A DNA stretch of 64,000 nt from Halopseudomonas phragmitis (lineage in GTDB: Bacteria; Pseudomonadota; Gammaproteobacteria; Pseudomonadales; Pseudomonadaceae), in contig NZ_CP020100.1 in NCBI RefSeq assembly GCF_002056295.1, positions 1,573,501-1,637,500 on the forward strand. The letters run 5' to 3'. Below are positions 46,893 to 55,970 of the stretch, piece by piece (positions within the stretch are counted from its first letter, which is position 1; every line of letters starts with the position of its first letter). The translations under genes were made by a program, and so were the position numbers. Below the pieces are notes generated by a model that searched no databases, was not told the DNA's origin, and saw nothing but the letters and a program-made list of their open reading frames with translations.

Positions 46893-47570
46893 GTGACACG
46901 TGTTTTGGTGATTGACGACGAGCCGCAGATTCGCCGCTTTCTGAATATTTGTCTGGGCTCCCAGGGCTATCAGGTACTTGAAGCTGAGGACGGCCGGCGT
47001 GGCTTGGAGCAGGCCGCGCTGCATCAGCCCGATGTGCTGATCATGGACCTGGGTTTGCCGGACATGGACGGACAGCAGTTGTTGAAAACTCTCAGGGAGT
47101 TTTATCTGGGGCCGTTGATCGTACTGTCGGTACGCAACGGTGAGCGTGACAAGGTTCAGGCGTTGGACAATGGCGCCAATGATTATGTTGAAAAGCCTTT
47201 CGGTGCCAATGAGCTGTTGGCCAGAATCCGTTCAGTACTGCGAACTTTCGCCAGTATCGAGGTGCCCCCAAGCGGGTTTGACGACGGCTACCTGAAGGTT
47301 GACCTGCAAGCTCGCCGGGTTCGTCTGGGAGATGAGGATGTGCACTTGTCGCGCAAGGAATTCGAACTTCTGCGCTGTCTTATCAGTCATCCCGGACGCA
47401 TCATCACCCAGCAGCAGTTGCTCAAGGACATCTGGGGACCGCATCACAGTCACGATACCCACTACCTGAGGATTTTCATTGGCCGGCTGCGCAGCAAGCT
47501 GGATGATGATCCCACCGCACCACGTTACATTGAAACCGAGGCCGGAGTCGGCTATCGGTTTATCGGCTGA
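46893..47570 (+). CDS. KdpE-like OmpR-family response regulator
   Basis: 225 residues from the GTG at 46893; GGAGG lies 7 bases upstream and the start overlaps the end region of the kinase gene. The receiver has VLVIDDEPQIRRFL, phosphoacceptor Asp in LIMDLGLPDMDG and Lys in YVEKPFGANEL. The winged helix ends RYIETEAGVGYRFIG, as in KdpE. It is the partner of the preceding KdpD-like kinase. trkA follows after 111 bases, and this gap is the most likely site for its action. Confidence 0.93.
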   Translation: MTRVLVIDDEPQIRRFLNICLGSQGYQVLEAEDGRRGLEQAALHQPDVLIMDLGLPDMDGQQLLKTLREFYLGPLIVLSVRNGERDKVQALDNGANDYVEKPFGANELLARIRSVLRTFASIEVPPSGFDDGYLKVDLQARRVRLGDEDVHLSRKEFELLRCLISHPGRIITQQQLLKDIWGPHHSHDTHYLRIFIGRLRSKLDDDPTAPRYIETEAGVGYRFIG

Positions 47571-47589
47571 GAACGCGTTTGGCAGCGTA

Positions 47590-47640
47590 TACGGTTTTTT
47601 TACTATCACCCGGCAAAGCGGGCATGGTTTTTTTACGCGC
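47590..47640 (+). terminator. Weak candidate terminator or leader element between the KdpE-like gene and trkA
   Basis: CCCG / CGGG form a short stem followed by ATGGTTTTTTTAC, and a second run GGTTTTTTTAC lies about 35 bases upstream. The stem is only 4 bp, so termination is doubtful; the twin T runs may instead belong to a trkA promoter region. Confidence 0.25.
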
Positions 47641-47681
47641 AGCATCAAGACAATGAGGCATGCCTTTCGACGGAGAGTCGC

Positions 47682-49058
47682 ATGCGAATCATCATTCTTG
47701 GCGCTGGTCAGGTCGGCGCCACACTGGCCGAACACCTGGCTGGTGAAGCGAACGATATCACAGTGGTTGATACTGATATTCAGCGTCTGCGGATGCTGCA
47801 GGATCGTCTTGATCTGCGCACCTTGTGTGGCCCGGCCTCTCATCCGGTAACCCTGGCCCAGGCCGGTGGTGAAGATGCCGATATGCTGGTGGCGGTAACC
47901 AGCAGAGATGAAATCAACATGATTGCCTGTCAGGTGGCGCACAGCCTGTTTAACATCCCCACAAAAATTGCCCGCGTGCGCGAGCACGATTACCTGGTTC
48001 ATGAGCAGGCGCTGTTTGCCAAGGCCGCCGTGCCGGTGGATGTGCTGATCAGTCCAGAAGAGTTGGTTACCCGCCATCTCAAACGCTTGATCCAGTACCC
48101 GGGGGCCTTGCAAGTGCTGGACTTTGCTGACGGCAGAGCCCAGATGATGGCGGTCAGAGCAGAGCCGGGCGGTGCGCTGGTTGGTCAGCGAATCGCCTCA
48201 TTGCGCGAACATATGCCCAATATCGATAGCCGGGTGGCGGCCATTTTTCGCCGCGAACGATCGCTGGTGCCCACCGGCGGTACGCAGATCGAAGCTGGCG
48301 ACGAGGTGTTCTTTATTGCTGCCCGGGAGGACATGCGTCAGGTCATGAGTGAGTGGCGGCGGCTGGATAAACCCTACAAGCGCATTCTGATCGCCGGTGG
48401 CGGCAACATTGGTGCGCGTCTGGCGGCAAGCCTGGAATCCAGTTACCGGGTCAAAGTGATTGAGCACAATGGCAATCGTTGTCAGTGGTTGTCCGAGCAC
48501 CTGGATCGCAGTGTGGTACTGCATGGCAATGCCTCAGACCGCGAGTTGCTGATAGAAGAAGGGATCGAATCGGTCGATGTGTTTCTGGCCCTGACCAATG
48601 ACGATGAGGCCAATGTCATGGCCTCGATGCTGGCCAAGCGACTGGGCGCGCGCACCGTAATCACCCTGATCAACAACCCCGCCTACGTCGACCTGGTTCA
48701 AGGGGGGCTGATCGATATCGCTATCTCACCCCAGCAATCGACCATCGGCGCGCTGCTGACTCATGTGCGACGTGGCGATGTCGTTGCTGTGCACTCACTA
48801 CGCCGCGGTGCAGCCGAAGCACTGGAGGCGGTTGCGCATGGTGATAGGGGCAGCTCGCAAGTAGTGGGGCGACGTATCGATGAACTGGAGCTGCCTGCCA
48901 GTGCCACGGTGGGCGCACTGGTACGAGGTGAGCAGGTACTGATTGCCCATGACAGCACCCAGGTCGAGTCTGGTGATCATGTGATCATCTTCGTCGCCGA
49001 CAAACGTGACGTACTCCGGGTTGAACGTTTGTTCCAGGTGGGCCTGGCCTTCCTCTGA
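47682..49058 (+). CDS. trkA: Trk system potassium uptake regulatory protein TrkA
   Basis: 458 residues, the usual TrkA length. Two tandem RCK units each have an NAD-binding N-domain ([20 protein letters not shown] and [19 protein letters not shown]) and a ligand-binding C-domain. TrkA forms a ring beneath TrkH and gates it with nucleotides. It is highly like Pseudomonas TrkA along its length, for example [21 protein letters not shown] and [20 protein letters not shown]. It is transcribed after the KdpE-like gene and converges on the CBS gene 7 bases away. Confidence 0.95.
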   Translation: MRIIILGAGQVGATLAEHLAGEANDITVVDTDIQRLRMLQDRLDLRTLCGPASHPVTLAQAGGEDADMLVAVTSRDEINMIACQVAHSLFNIPTKIARVREHDYLVHEQALFAKAAVPVDVLISPEELVTRHLKRLIQYPGALQVLDFADGRAQMMAVRAEPGGALVGQRIASLREHMPNIDSRVAAIFRRERSLVPTGGTQIEAGDEVFFIAAREDMRQVMSEWRRLDKPYKRILIAGGGNIGARLAASLESSYRVKVIEHNGNRCQWLSEHLDRSVVLHGNASDRELLIEEGIESVDVFLALTNDDEANVMASMLAKRLGARTVITLINNPAYVDLVQGGLIDIAISPQQSTIGALLTHVRRGDVVAVHSLRRGAAEALEAVAHGDRGSSQVVGRRIDELELPASATVGALVRGEQVLIAHDSTQVESGDHVIIFVADKRDVLRVERLFQVGLAFL

Positions 49059-49064
49059 GTGTTT

Positions 49065-49460
49065 TCAGCAATCCCCGTCGGCCATCTCCAGAATTGCCCC
49101 GACAATGTCGTTCATGGTGATGATCCCGACCAGTTCGTTGGCGCTGGTGACCAGAATCCGTGGCAGGCTCATGTTGACCATGAGCTTTGCCACGTACTTC
49201 ACGTCCAGTTCGCGTGAGACGATCAGTGCCGGCTTGGCGCAGATGTCGTAAACGTTGAGCAGGTCGATGTCACCCTCTTCGGCGACAATGGTCTTGAGGA
49301 TATCGGTGTAGGTAATCAGTCCATAGGCGTCGTGCTCATTGCCTTTTTCCACCACCAGCGACTTGATGCCGTGCTGGCGCATCTTCTGCATGGCCTCGCG
49401 CACAGTGGCCAGGGCGGAGATGGTGACGACGTTGGACTTCATGATGTCCTTGACTAGCAT
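49065..49460 (-). CDS. CBS-domain pair protein
   Basis: 131 residues, essentially two CBS motifs: MLVKDIMKSNVVTISALATV with KSLVVEKGNEHDAYGLITYTDIL, then ALIVSRELDVKYVAKLMVNM with RILVTSANELVGIITMNDIV. Stand-alone CBS pairs bind adenine nucleotides and regulate partners. It is the last gene of the DUF1538 / PII-like / CBS operon, 15 bases after the PII-like gene. A partly deleted copy lies at 42697-42939. Confidence 0.9.
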   Translation of the reverse strand: MLVKDIMKSNVVTISALATVREAMQKMRQHGIKSLVVEKGNEHDAYGLITYTDILKTIVAEEGDIDLLNVYDICAKPALIVSRELDVKYVAKLMVNMSLPRILVTSANELVGIITMNDIVGAILEMADGDC

Positions 49461-49475
49461 GGGCCGGGCTCCGGG

Positions 49476-49823
49476 TCAGATTTCGTTTTTGATCAGTTGT
49501 TCGAAGTGTTCGATCTGCTGGTGGGCGATGCCGGCGATATGCTCGATCGGCAAGGTGAACACTACCCCACGGGTATGGTTTTTCAGATCAAGGTCCTTGA
49601 CCAGTTGCTTCATCACTCGTAGTGAAAGCTTCTTCTCCAGCACGAAGATCATTACCGACTGGCTGCCTTCATAGGTCAGGCCGAAGAACGATTTTTTCTG
49701 CTCGGCACCCAAACCGCGACCGTTGAGCAGGGTGACGCCGCCGGCGCCGGCGGCTTTGGCCGAGGCGATGGCCTGTTCTTCCAGGTCCTCGGCGAGCATG
49801 GCGACCAGTACCGAGAATTTCAT
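49476..49823 (-). CDS. PII-like (GlnB-fold) regulatory protein
   Basis: 115 residues with the PII ferredoxin-like pattern: KFSVLVAMLAEDLEEQAIASAKAAGAGGVTLLNGRG, then VMIFVLEKKLSLRVMKQLV and VVFTLPIEHIAGI at the end. It lacks the classical T-loop Tyr uridylylation site, so it belongs to the PII-like group rather than GlnB/GlnK. PII-like proteins usually sit beside the transporter they control, and here the ATG overlaps the stop of a DUF1538 membrane protein gene (ATGA). The effector is unknown, probably a nucleotide. Confidence 0.83.
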   Translation of the reverse strand: MKFSVLVAMLAEDLEEQAIASAKAAGAGGVTLLNGRGLGAEQKKSFFGLTYEGSQSVMIFVLEKKLSLRVMKQLVKDLDLKNHTRGVVFTLPIEHIAGIAHQQIEHFEQLIKNEI

Positions 49824-51337
49824 GCGGTTGCTCCTCTAAAGCGGCTGAGCTGTTCCATGGCAATGGCGTACAGCATCACCGTAACTATAGGAAAGATCGA
49901 GGCGAAGGCGATCAGCCCGAAGCCATCGATGAGGACGCTGCGGCCCTCGATTTGTGAAGCCAGGCCGATGCCCAGCGCGGTAACCAGCGGCACTGTGACC
50001 TCCGAAGTGGTCACGCCGCCCAGATCGAAAGCCAGTGGCACGATGAACTTGGGCGCCAGAGCTGTCAGTATGATGACCAGCGCATAACCGCCCATGATGT
50101 AATAGTGGATCGAATCACCAGTGATGATCCGGTGAACCCCAAGCGTGATCCCGATGGCCACGCCAAGCGCCACCAGAATGCGGATGTGATTACCCTTGAG
50201 CCGGCCATGGGCCGCTTCCTCGGCCTGCTCGCCGATGGCAATCAGGGCCGGTTCGGCCATGGTGGTGGCGAAGCCGATGCAGAAGGCGAACAAATAGATA
50301 TAGCCCAGAGTATCCAGCGCCATCAGTTGCTCGGCCATGCTCTGGCCGACCGGGAACAACCCCAGCTTGAGGCCGACCACAAAGGCGTACAGGCCGATAA
50401 TCACCATAGCGAAACCGATGCTCACCCGGCGCAGGTAGGGGATCGGCTTGCGAATCACTGCGTACTGGAAGAACAGGATCACGGCGATGATCGGCAGCAC
50501 GTCGCGGAGCATGTGCAGCAGATCACCGAGCATGCCCAGGAGGTAGCTGGCGATACTCGGCGCGAGCACATTTTCTGCCTCGCTGGCCAGCCCGTTCAGG
50601 CTATCCAGTGCAGCGTTCGGGTCGGCCGGCCACAGGGTGAATACGGCGATACCATATAGCTGGACCACGATCATCGGCACCATCACCGCCAGTGCGACCA
50701 GGCCAAAACCGTGTACCAGCGGGTTGCGGCCCTTGATCGAGGAGGCCAGGCCGATACCCAGTGCAGCGATCAGTGGCACGGTGACAATGTTGGTAGTGAC
50801 TCCACCGGAGTCATAGGCCAGCCCAACGATTTCCTCCGGGGCGAAGAAGGTCACCGCCACCACCAGCAGGTAGCCGCAGATCATGTACCAGTGCAGTGAG
50901 TGGCCGAGCAGAGTACGCAACACCCCCAGCGCGACCACAGCCCCGACCGAGGTGGCGACCAGGGCGCGCAGAACAAGGGCATTGATGCGACCTTCGCTGA
51001 TCAGCTCGGCTTGACTGGCAACCGCGATCAGCGCCGGCTCGGCAATCACGGCGGCAAAGCCCAGGGAAAAGCCGAAAATCATCAGCAGCGGCAGCGAGCC
51101 TTTGCGAGCGAAGGCATTGGACAGGTTCTTGCCGACTGGGAAAATGCCCAGTTCCAGGCCCTGAAGAAAAATCGCCACACCGAACACCACGATCAGCAGA
51201 CCGACCAGCATGCCGATCAGACCATCGGGTACCTGACCGATAACCAGGCTCTGGAACAACCCAACCACCAGCACAATAGGCAGCAGATTGCGGAAAGAGT
51301 GTTTGAGAGTATCCCAGAATACCTTCAGATCATTCAC
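49820..51337 (-). CDS. DUF1538 integral membrane protein, probable transporter
   Basis: 505 residues with about 12-14 membrane helices. It is built of two homologous halves: FPVGKNLS / FPVGQSMA, AEPALIAVASQAE / AEPALIAIGEQAE and GGVTTNIVTVPLIAALGIGLAS / GGVTTSEVTVPLVTALGIGLAS. Such inverted or tandem repeats with conserved Gly, Pro and Thr are typical of secondary transporters. The family function is unknown. The start is the GTG at 51337. It opens the operon with a PII-like and a CBS protein, which suggests a nucleotide-regulated transporter. It is divergent from the hybrid kinase gene. Confidence 0.88.
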   Translation of the reverse strand: MNDLKVFWDTLKHSFRNLLPIVLVVGLFQSLVIGQVPDGLIGMLVGLLIVVFGVAIFLQGLELGIFPVGKNLSNAFARKGSLPLLMIFGFSLGFAAVIAEPALIAVASQAELISEGRINALVLRALVATSVGAVVALGVLRTLLGHSLHWYMICGYLLVVAVTFFAPEEIVGLAYDSGGVTTNIVTVPLIAALGIGLASSIKGRNPLVHGFGLVALAVMVPMIVVQLYGIAVFTLWPADPNAALDSLNGLASEAENVLAPSIASYLLGMLGDLLHMLRDVLPIIAVILFFQYAVIRKPIPYLRRVSIGFAMVIIGLYAFVVGLKLGLFPVGQSMAEQLMALDTLGYIYLFAFCIGFATTMAEPALIAIGEQAEEAAHGRLKGNHIRILVALGVAIGITLGVHRIITGDSIHYYIMGGYALVIILTALAPKFIVPLAFDLGGVTTSEVTVPLVTALGIGLASQIEGRSVLIDGFGLIAFASIFPIVTVMLYAIAMEQLSRFRGATA

Positions 51338-51438
51338 AATAGGCGCGGTCCCGGCGTTGATTACTGGACCATACTAGCAGAGGCCGGTGGCATCATACTG
51401 ACACCCGTCAAGGTACTTGATAAAAAAGTGGACATGGA

Positions 51439-54330
51439 ATGACTAAAGCGACCAGCTTGCGCAAGTGGATGTGGCGGGCCTTTGTACAAAGCGCCCTGAT
51501 CCCTCTAATTCTTGTCGAGACGGTGCTGGTAGCGGCCTACCTGTTGACCAACGCAGCGATTCGCGATGCCCAGATCGAGCATTTGCGCCAGGCCGCGCTC
51601 AGTGACCTGCAAACTTCGGCTGGCCAGGAGGCCGAATTGGTCAGCCAGCGCCTGCAGCACATCAGCGACCTGACTGCCCTGTTCGGCGGCCAGGTGGAGG
51701 ACGTCCTGACTCGTCCTGACGTGTTTGATGATGCCCAGGAGCGGGCACGCTGGGAGCGCGATGCCAACAATGTTCTCTACAGCCGCAGCGATGATGGTCG
51801 GGCGGCAGTGTTCTACTCGGCGGTGACCCCGCCTGAGCGCCAGGACCTGGACAAGGTCATGCGGGTGGCCCAGCTCGACCGGCTGATGAAAGATACTGAG
51901 GAGCGCAACAGCCTGGTGGCGGCGGTCTATTTCAACACGCATGACAGCTACAACCGGATCTGGCCCTGGTTCTACACTCCGGACCAGTATCCCTACGACA
52001 TGGATATTCCGCGCTACAACTTCTATTACCTGGCCGATGCCGAGCACAATCCTGAGCGGCGGGTGGTCTGGACCGACATTTATGTTGATCCGGCCGGGCA
52101 GGGCTGGATGATGTCGGCGCTGGCGCCGGTCTATCGTGGCGACTTCCTTGAGGGTGTCGCCGGACTGGACATCACCGTTGGCAACGTCCTTCAGGAAATT
52201 TCCAGCCTGCGGGTGCCCTGGGGCGGTTATGCCATGTTGGTCAGCGACGAGTTGAACATCATGGCACTGCCAGCCTCCGGCGAGGCTGATCTGGGCCTGA
52301 CCGAGTTGACCGACTTCAGTTACGACGAAGCGATTCGCCAGGAAATCTTCAAGCCGTCTGACTTCAATCTGAGCAAGCGCGGCGACACTCGTGATCTGGC
52401 CGCTCTGGTAGCCAGTCAGGGTGAAGGGGTTGAGCCTGTGCGGTTGGGTGGGCGCAGTCAGCTGGCGGCCTGGGCAACCATTCCCGAGACCGGCTGGAAA
52501 CTGATTACCGTAGTCGATGAGGCCGAGGTATTTCGCCAGACCAATGATCTGGCCAGTCATTTTCAGCGGATCGGCTATCTGCTGATCGCCGGGCTGGTGC
52601 TGTTCTATCTGCTGTTCTTTGCCGGCATGTGGATTCGTTCGCGCCAGCTCAGCCATCAGTTGGAGCAACCGATTGCCGGCGTTGGGCGGATGATGAGCGA
52701 GATTGGCGAGGGCAACTGGTTCCCTGAGCGTCAGGCCTCACCGATCAGTGAGCTGGATCAGATGGCCTCCACCACTGTGGCCATGGGCCGACAACTGGCC
52801 GACAGCGAACAGCAGCGTCAGCAGGCCAGTGACCAGTTGGAGCGAGTTTTGGAGTCGACTACTGAAAGTCTTTGGGAGGTCGATCTGGACCAGCGCGAGG
52901 TTCAAATCCAGGGGCGCTTGCCCGAACGTCTGGGGTTGGAGGCTACCCGCTTGCCGCTGGAGCGGTTCTTCCAGCGGATTCACCCCGATGACCTGATGGC
53001 CGCGCGCGACAGCCTGGCGCCCAGCCGGCTCAACCAGCGGCTGGAAGCCGAGTATCGGCTGCGTGACAGTGCCGGGCAGTATCACTGGGTGCTGGGTCGG
53101 GGCCGAGTGGTCGGTACCAGCGACAGTGGCCAGCGGCCGCTGCGGGTGGCCGGAACCCATGTCGATATCGATGCGATCAAGGCGACTCAGGAGGCCTTGC
53201 GTTCTGCCAGCAAGCAGGCGCAAACCGCCAATATCGCCAAGAGCCGCTTTCTCTCGAGCATGAGTCATGAACTGCGCACCCCGCTCAACGTGATCCAGGG
53301 CTTTGCCCAGTTGCTGGAGCTGGATCTGGAGAAACGCGGCGATGATGCCAAGTTGCGTCGCCAGGTCGAGCAGATCCTGCATGCCAGCCAGCATCTTGGT
53401 TCGCTGATCGACGACGTGCTGGACCTGGCCCGGATCGAGGCTGAGCGGCCACAGGTTCATCTGGAAACTGTCGATGCCCGGCAGTTAGTACTCGAATGTG
53501 TGGAACAGGTGCGTCCCGAGCTGGAAGCCGCCAGCCTGAGCCTGGATAATTTGTTGCCCGAGCAGCCGGTGCTGGTAGTGGCCGATGTCAGGCGCCTGCG
53601 CCAGGTACTGCTCAATCTGCTCAGCAACGCCATCAAGTACAACCGCCCGCAGGGTAGCGTCAGCGTCAGTTGCGAACCCGTTGGAGACCTCTGGCAGGTA
53701 CGGGTCAACGACAGTGGCCGGGGCATCAGCCTGACCAATCAGACCATGCTGTTCAAACCGTTCCAGCGTCTGGGGCATGAGAACAGCACTATCAAGGGCA
53801 CCGGTATTGGTCTGGCGCTGTGCAACGAACTGGCCGGACTGATGGGCGGACGCATGGGCTGCAGCAGCCAGGAAGGGATTGGCAGCAGCTTCTGGATAGA
53901 ACTGCCGGCGGCCCCCGCTCCCGGCAGCCGAACCAGTGATGATCAAGCGACGCAGAGTGGTCTGCTGAATGTGGTCTACGTTGAGGATGATCGTTCCAGT
54001 CAGATCCTGGTTGAACATGCGCTGAGCGGACTGGCGCGGGTCACCCTGATCGAGAATGGCCTTGAGGCCCTGCATCTGATTACCGAGCGCCCACCCGAGG
54101 TGTTGCTGCTGGATATTGACCTGCCAGACATGCAGGGCGATCGTTTGCTGCGTTCATTGCGCAGCAGCGCCAGAACCCGGGATATTCCGGTGATCGTGAT
54201 CAGTGCCGGCGCTCTGCCGGAAGACCGCGAGCGGGTCAACGATCTGGATGTGTTGCGCTACCTGACCAAGCCGCTGCAGATCCATGATCTGCGTGAAGCG
54301 TTGCAGCAGGTGCAGCGCCAGTTGGCCTGA
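51439..54330 (+). CDS. Hybrid sensor histidine kinase (dCache-like, PAS, kinase, receiver)
   Basis: 963 residues. A membrane helix at about 14-36 is followed by a large periplasmic dCache-like domain (ARWERDANNVLYSRSDDGRA, VVWTDIYVDPAGQGWMMSAL and GVAGLDITVGNVL), a second helix at about 375-395 and a HAMP-like linker. A PAS domain (about 470-575) leads to His610 in SSMSHELRTPLNVIQGF, ATPase boxes (NLLSNAIKYN, GTGIGLALC) and a C-terminal receiver with Asp892 in VLLLDIDLPD. No phosphotransfer domain is present, so a separate Hpt protein is needed. The periplasmic ligand is unknown, amino-acid-like by dCache precedent. Confidence 0.9.
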   Translation: MTKATSLRKWMWRAFVQSALIPLILVETVLVAAYLLTNAAIRDAQIEHLRQAALSDLQTSAGQEAELVSQRLQHISDLTALFGGQVEDVLTRPDVFDDAQERARWERDANNVLYSRSDDGRAAVFYSAVTPPERQDLDKVMRVAQLDRLMKDTEERNSLVAAVYFNTHDSYNRIWPWFYTPDQYPYDMDIPRYNFYYLADAEHNPERRVVWTDIYVDPAGQGWMMSALAPVYRGDFLEGVAGLDITVGNVLQEISSLRVPWGGYAMLVSDELNIMALPASGEADLGLTELTDFSYDEAIRQEIFKPSDFNLSKRGDTRDLAALVASQGEGVEPVRLGGRSQLAAWATIPETGWKLITVVDEAEVFRQTNDLASHFQRIGYLLIAGLVLFYLLFFAGMWIRSRQLSHQLEQPIAGVGRMMSEIGEGNWFPERQASPISELDQMASTTVAMGRQLADSEQQRQQASDQLERVLESTTESLWEVDLDQREVQIQGRLPERLGLEATRLPLERFFQRIHPDDLMAARDSLAPSRLNQRLEAEYRLRDSAGQYHWVLGRGRVVGTSDSGQRPLRVAGTHVDIDAIKATQEALRSASKQAQTANIAKSRFLSSMSHELRTPLNVIQGFAQLLELDLEKRGDDAKLRRQVEQILHASQHLGSLIDDVLDLARIEAERPQVHLETVDARQLVLECVEQVRPELEAASLSLDNLLPEQPVLVVADVRRLRQVLLNLLSNAIKYNRPQGSVSVSCEPVGDLWQVRVNDSGRGISLTNQTMLFKPFQRLGHENSTIKGTGIGLALCNELAGLMGGRMGCSSQEGIGSSFWIELPAAPAPGSRTSDDQATQSGLLNVVYVEDDRSSQILVEHALSGLARVTLIENGLEALHLITERPPEVLLLDIDLPDMQGDRLLRSLRSSARTRDIPVIVISAGALPEDRERVNDLDVLRYLTKPLQIHDLREALQQVQRQLA

Positions 54331-54388
54331 GTATCGTTACCTGAGATCAGTTCGTGCGCGCTGAAGGGCACGGGATTCTGGAGTCTGC

Positions 54389-55288
54389 ATGAGTGCAACC
54401 ACGGCTCGCCATGGCGTCATCCTGGCGCTGCTGGCCTATGCCCTGTGGGGCGTCACGCCGCTGTACTTCAAGCTGTTGGCCAGTTTGCCGGCCAGCGAAA
54501 TCATGGGCCAGCGGGTGCTCTGGTCCTGCGTGTTCGCCTCGCTGCTGATCGTTCTGCTACGCCGTGGCGCCGCCCTGAGCGAATTGCTGCGCCAACCTAG
54601 GCGACTGCTGATGCTGACCGCCAGCGGCCTGCTGATCGGCTTCAACTGGTTGGTATTCATCTGGGCGGTGAACAATGACCAGATGCTCGACGCCAGTCTG
54701 GGCTACTACATCAATCCGCTGGTTAACGTATTGTTGGGGCTGCTGTTTCTCGGTGAAAGACTGCGTCGCCTGCAATGGCTGGCGGTTTTGCTGGCCAGTG
54801 CCGGGGTGGTGCTGGAGCTACTGAAGCTTGGTCGCATGCCTTGGGTTGCCATGGCGCTGGCGTTGAGCTTTGGCTTTTACGGACTGTTGCGCAAGAAGGT
54901 GGCGCTGGATGCCCTGAGCGGCATGTGGGTCGAAACCGCGCTGCTGGTGCCGCTGGTGCTGATCTATCTGTTTTTCTTTATCGATGCCCAAACCCTGAGT
55001 CCGGCGCTGTACAGCGGCCCGCTCGGTTGGTGGCTGGTGGCCGCCGGGCCGGTGACGATGATACCGCTGATGTGCTTCGCCGCTGCGGCTACCCGGATTC
55101 CGCTGTCGATGCTGGGGTTCTTCCAGTACATCGCCCCCAGCATGGTGTTTATTCAGGCGGTATGGCTGTTCGGCGAGGCCTTGACCTTTGAGCGGGTGCT
55201 GACCTTTATCTGCATCTGGACCGGACTTTTGATCTACAGCCTGGATGTGTGGCGGGCCCATCGTCAGAGCCGATTACTGCAAAGCTGA
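54389..55288 (+). CDS. rarD: EamA family transporter RarD
   Basis: 299 residues with 10 membrane helices and two EamA repeats. GVILALLAYALWGVTPLYFKLLASLPASEIMGQRVLWS is the RarD opening, and GYYINPLVNVLLGLLFLGERLRRLQWLAV and FFQYIAPSMVFIQAVWLFGEAL follow. RarD is a drug/metabolite-superfamily exporter with unproven substrate. It begins 58 bases after the hybrid kinase gene on the same strand, and a weak link between the two is possible. Confidence 0.92.
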   Translation: MSATTARHGVILALLAYALWGVTPLYFKLLASLPASEIMGQRVLWSCVFASLLIVLLRRGAALSELLRQPRRLLMLTASGLLIGFNWLVFIWAVNNDQMLDASLGYYINPLVNVLLGLLFLGERLRRLQWLAVLLASAGVVLELLKLGRMPWVAMALALSFGFYGLLRKKVALDALSGMWVETALLVPLVLIYLFFFIDAQTLSPALYSGPLGWWLVAAGPVTMIPLMCFAAAATRIPLSMLGFFQYIAPSMVFIQAVWLFGEALTFERVLTFICIWTGLLIYSLDVWRAHRQSRLLQS

Positions 55289-55401
55289 GGCGCCCCAAGG
55301 CTTAACACCAGACCAACCCTTGGCAAGGTGACTTCTTCAGCGCGTCGAGGCGGGTGGCTAATGTGCCGCAATGGAGCACATTCGAATGTTGATCCTTCAG
55401 A

Positions 55402-55920
55402 TCACTGCGCATCCAGATGAATTTCCACCATCAGGTCGTCGGCCAGGCTTTCCAGGTCGCGGCGCAGGGCGGCCAGGTCGGTTTGCGGGTAAACGCCCAG
55501 ATGGGCTTCGGCCTTGAACAGCAGGTCGGCGCTCATCGGGGCCGGGGTGCATTCGGTTTCCAGGCTTTCGACATTGACGCCGTGGCGGGCCAGTATCTGG
55601 GATACTTCGTGGACGATGCCGGGGCGGTCATTGCCCAGCAGGTTGAGCCGCAGGCTGGACTGTGCCGGGCTTTCGGCCTGGCCGCTGACGGCGACCTGAA
55701 TATTGATACCCTGGTGCGACAGCGCTTCCAGATCGATGCGCAGGGCTTCCACCTTGTCGCTGGCGATATCCACCCGCAGGATCCCGGCGAACTGGCCGGC
55801 CATGCGGGCCATGCGGCTTTCCAGCCAGTTGCCGCCATGGCGGTTGATAGTCTGGGCGAGGCTTTCCACCAGGCCGGGTTTGTCGGCACAGATCACGGTC
55901 AGTACGAGTGGAGTAGTCAT
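55402..55920 (-). CDS. GcvR-like ACT domain protein
   Basis: 172 residues consisting of two ACT domains: LVLTVICADKPGLVESLAQTI with GGNWLESRMARMAGQFAGILRV, then LLGNDRPGIVHEVSQILARHGVNVE. This is the layout of GcvR, the glycine-cleavage repressor partner of GcvA in E. coli. No DNA-binding domain is seen, so it acts through another protein or as a ligand sensor. The gcvTHP operon lies about 26 kb away in this window. The HDOD gene lies 50 bases upstream on the same strand. Confidence 0.82.
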   Translation of the reverse strand: MTTPLVLTVICADKPGLVESLAQTINRHGGNWLESRMARMAGQFAGILRVDIASDKVEALRIDLEALSHQGINIQVAVSGQAESPAQSSLRLNLLGNDRPGIVHEVSQILARHGVNVESLETECTPAPMSADLLFKAEAHLGVYPQTDLAALRRDLESLADDLMVEIHLDAQ

Positions 55921-55970
55921 GGAGTTGCTCCTGTCTTGGTGGTGGGCGGCTGCTGAATCAGGTCAGCCAC

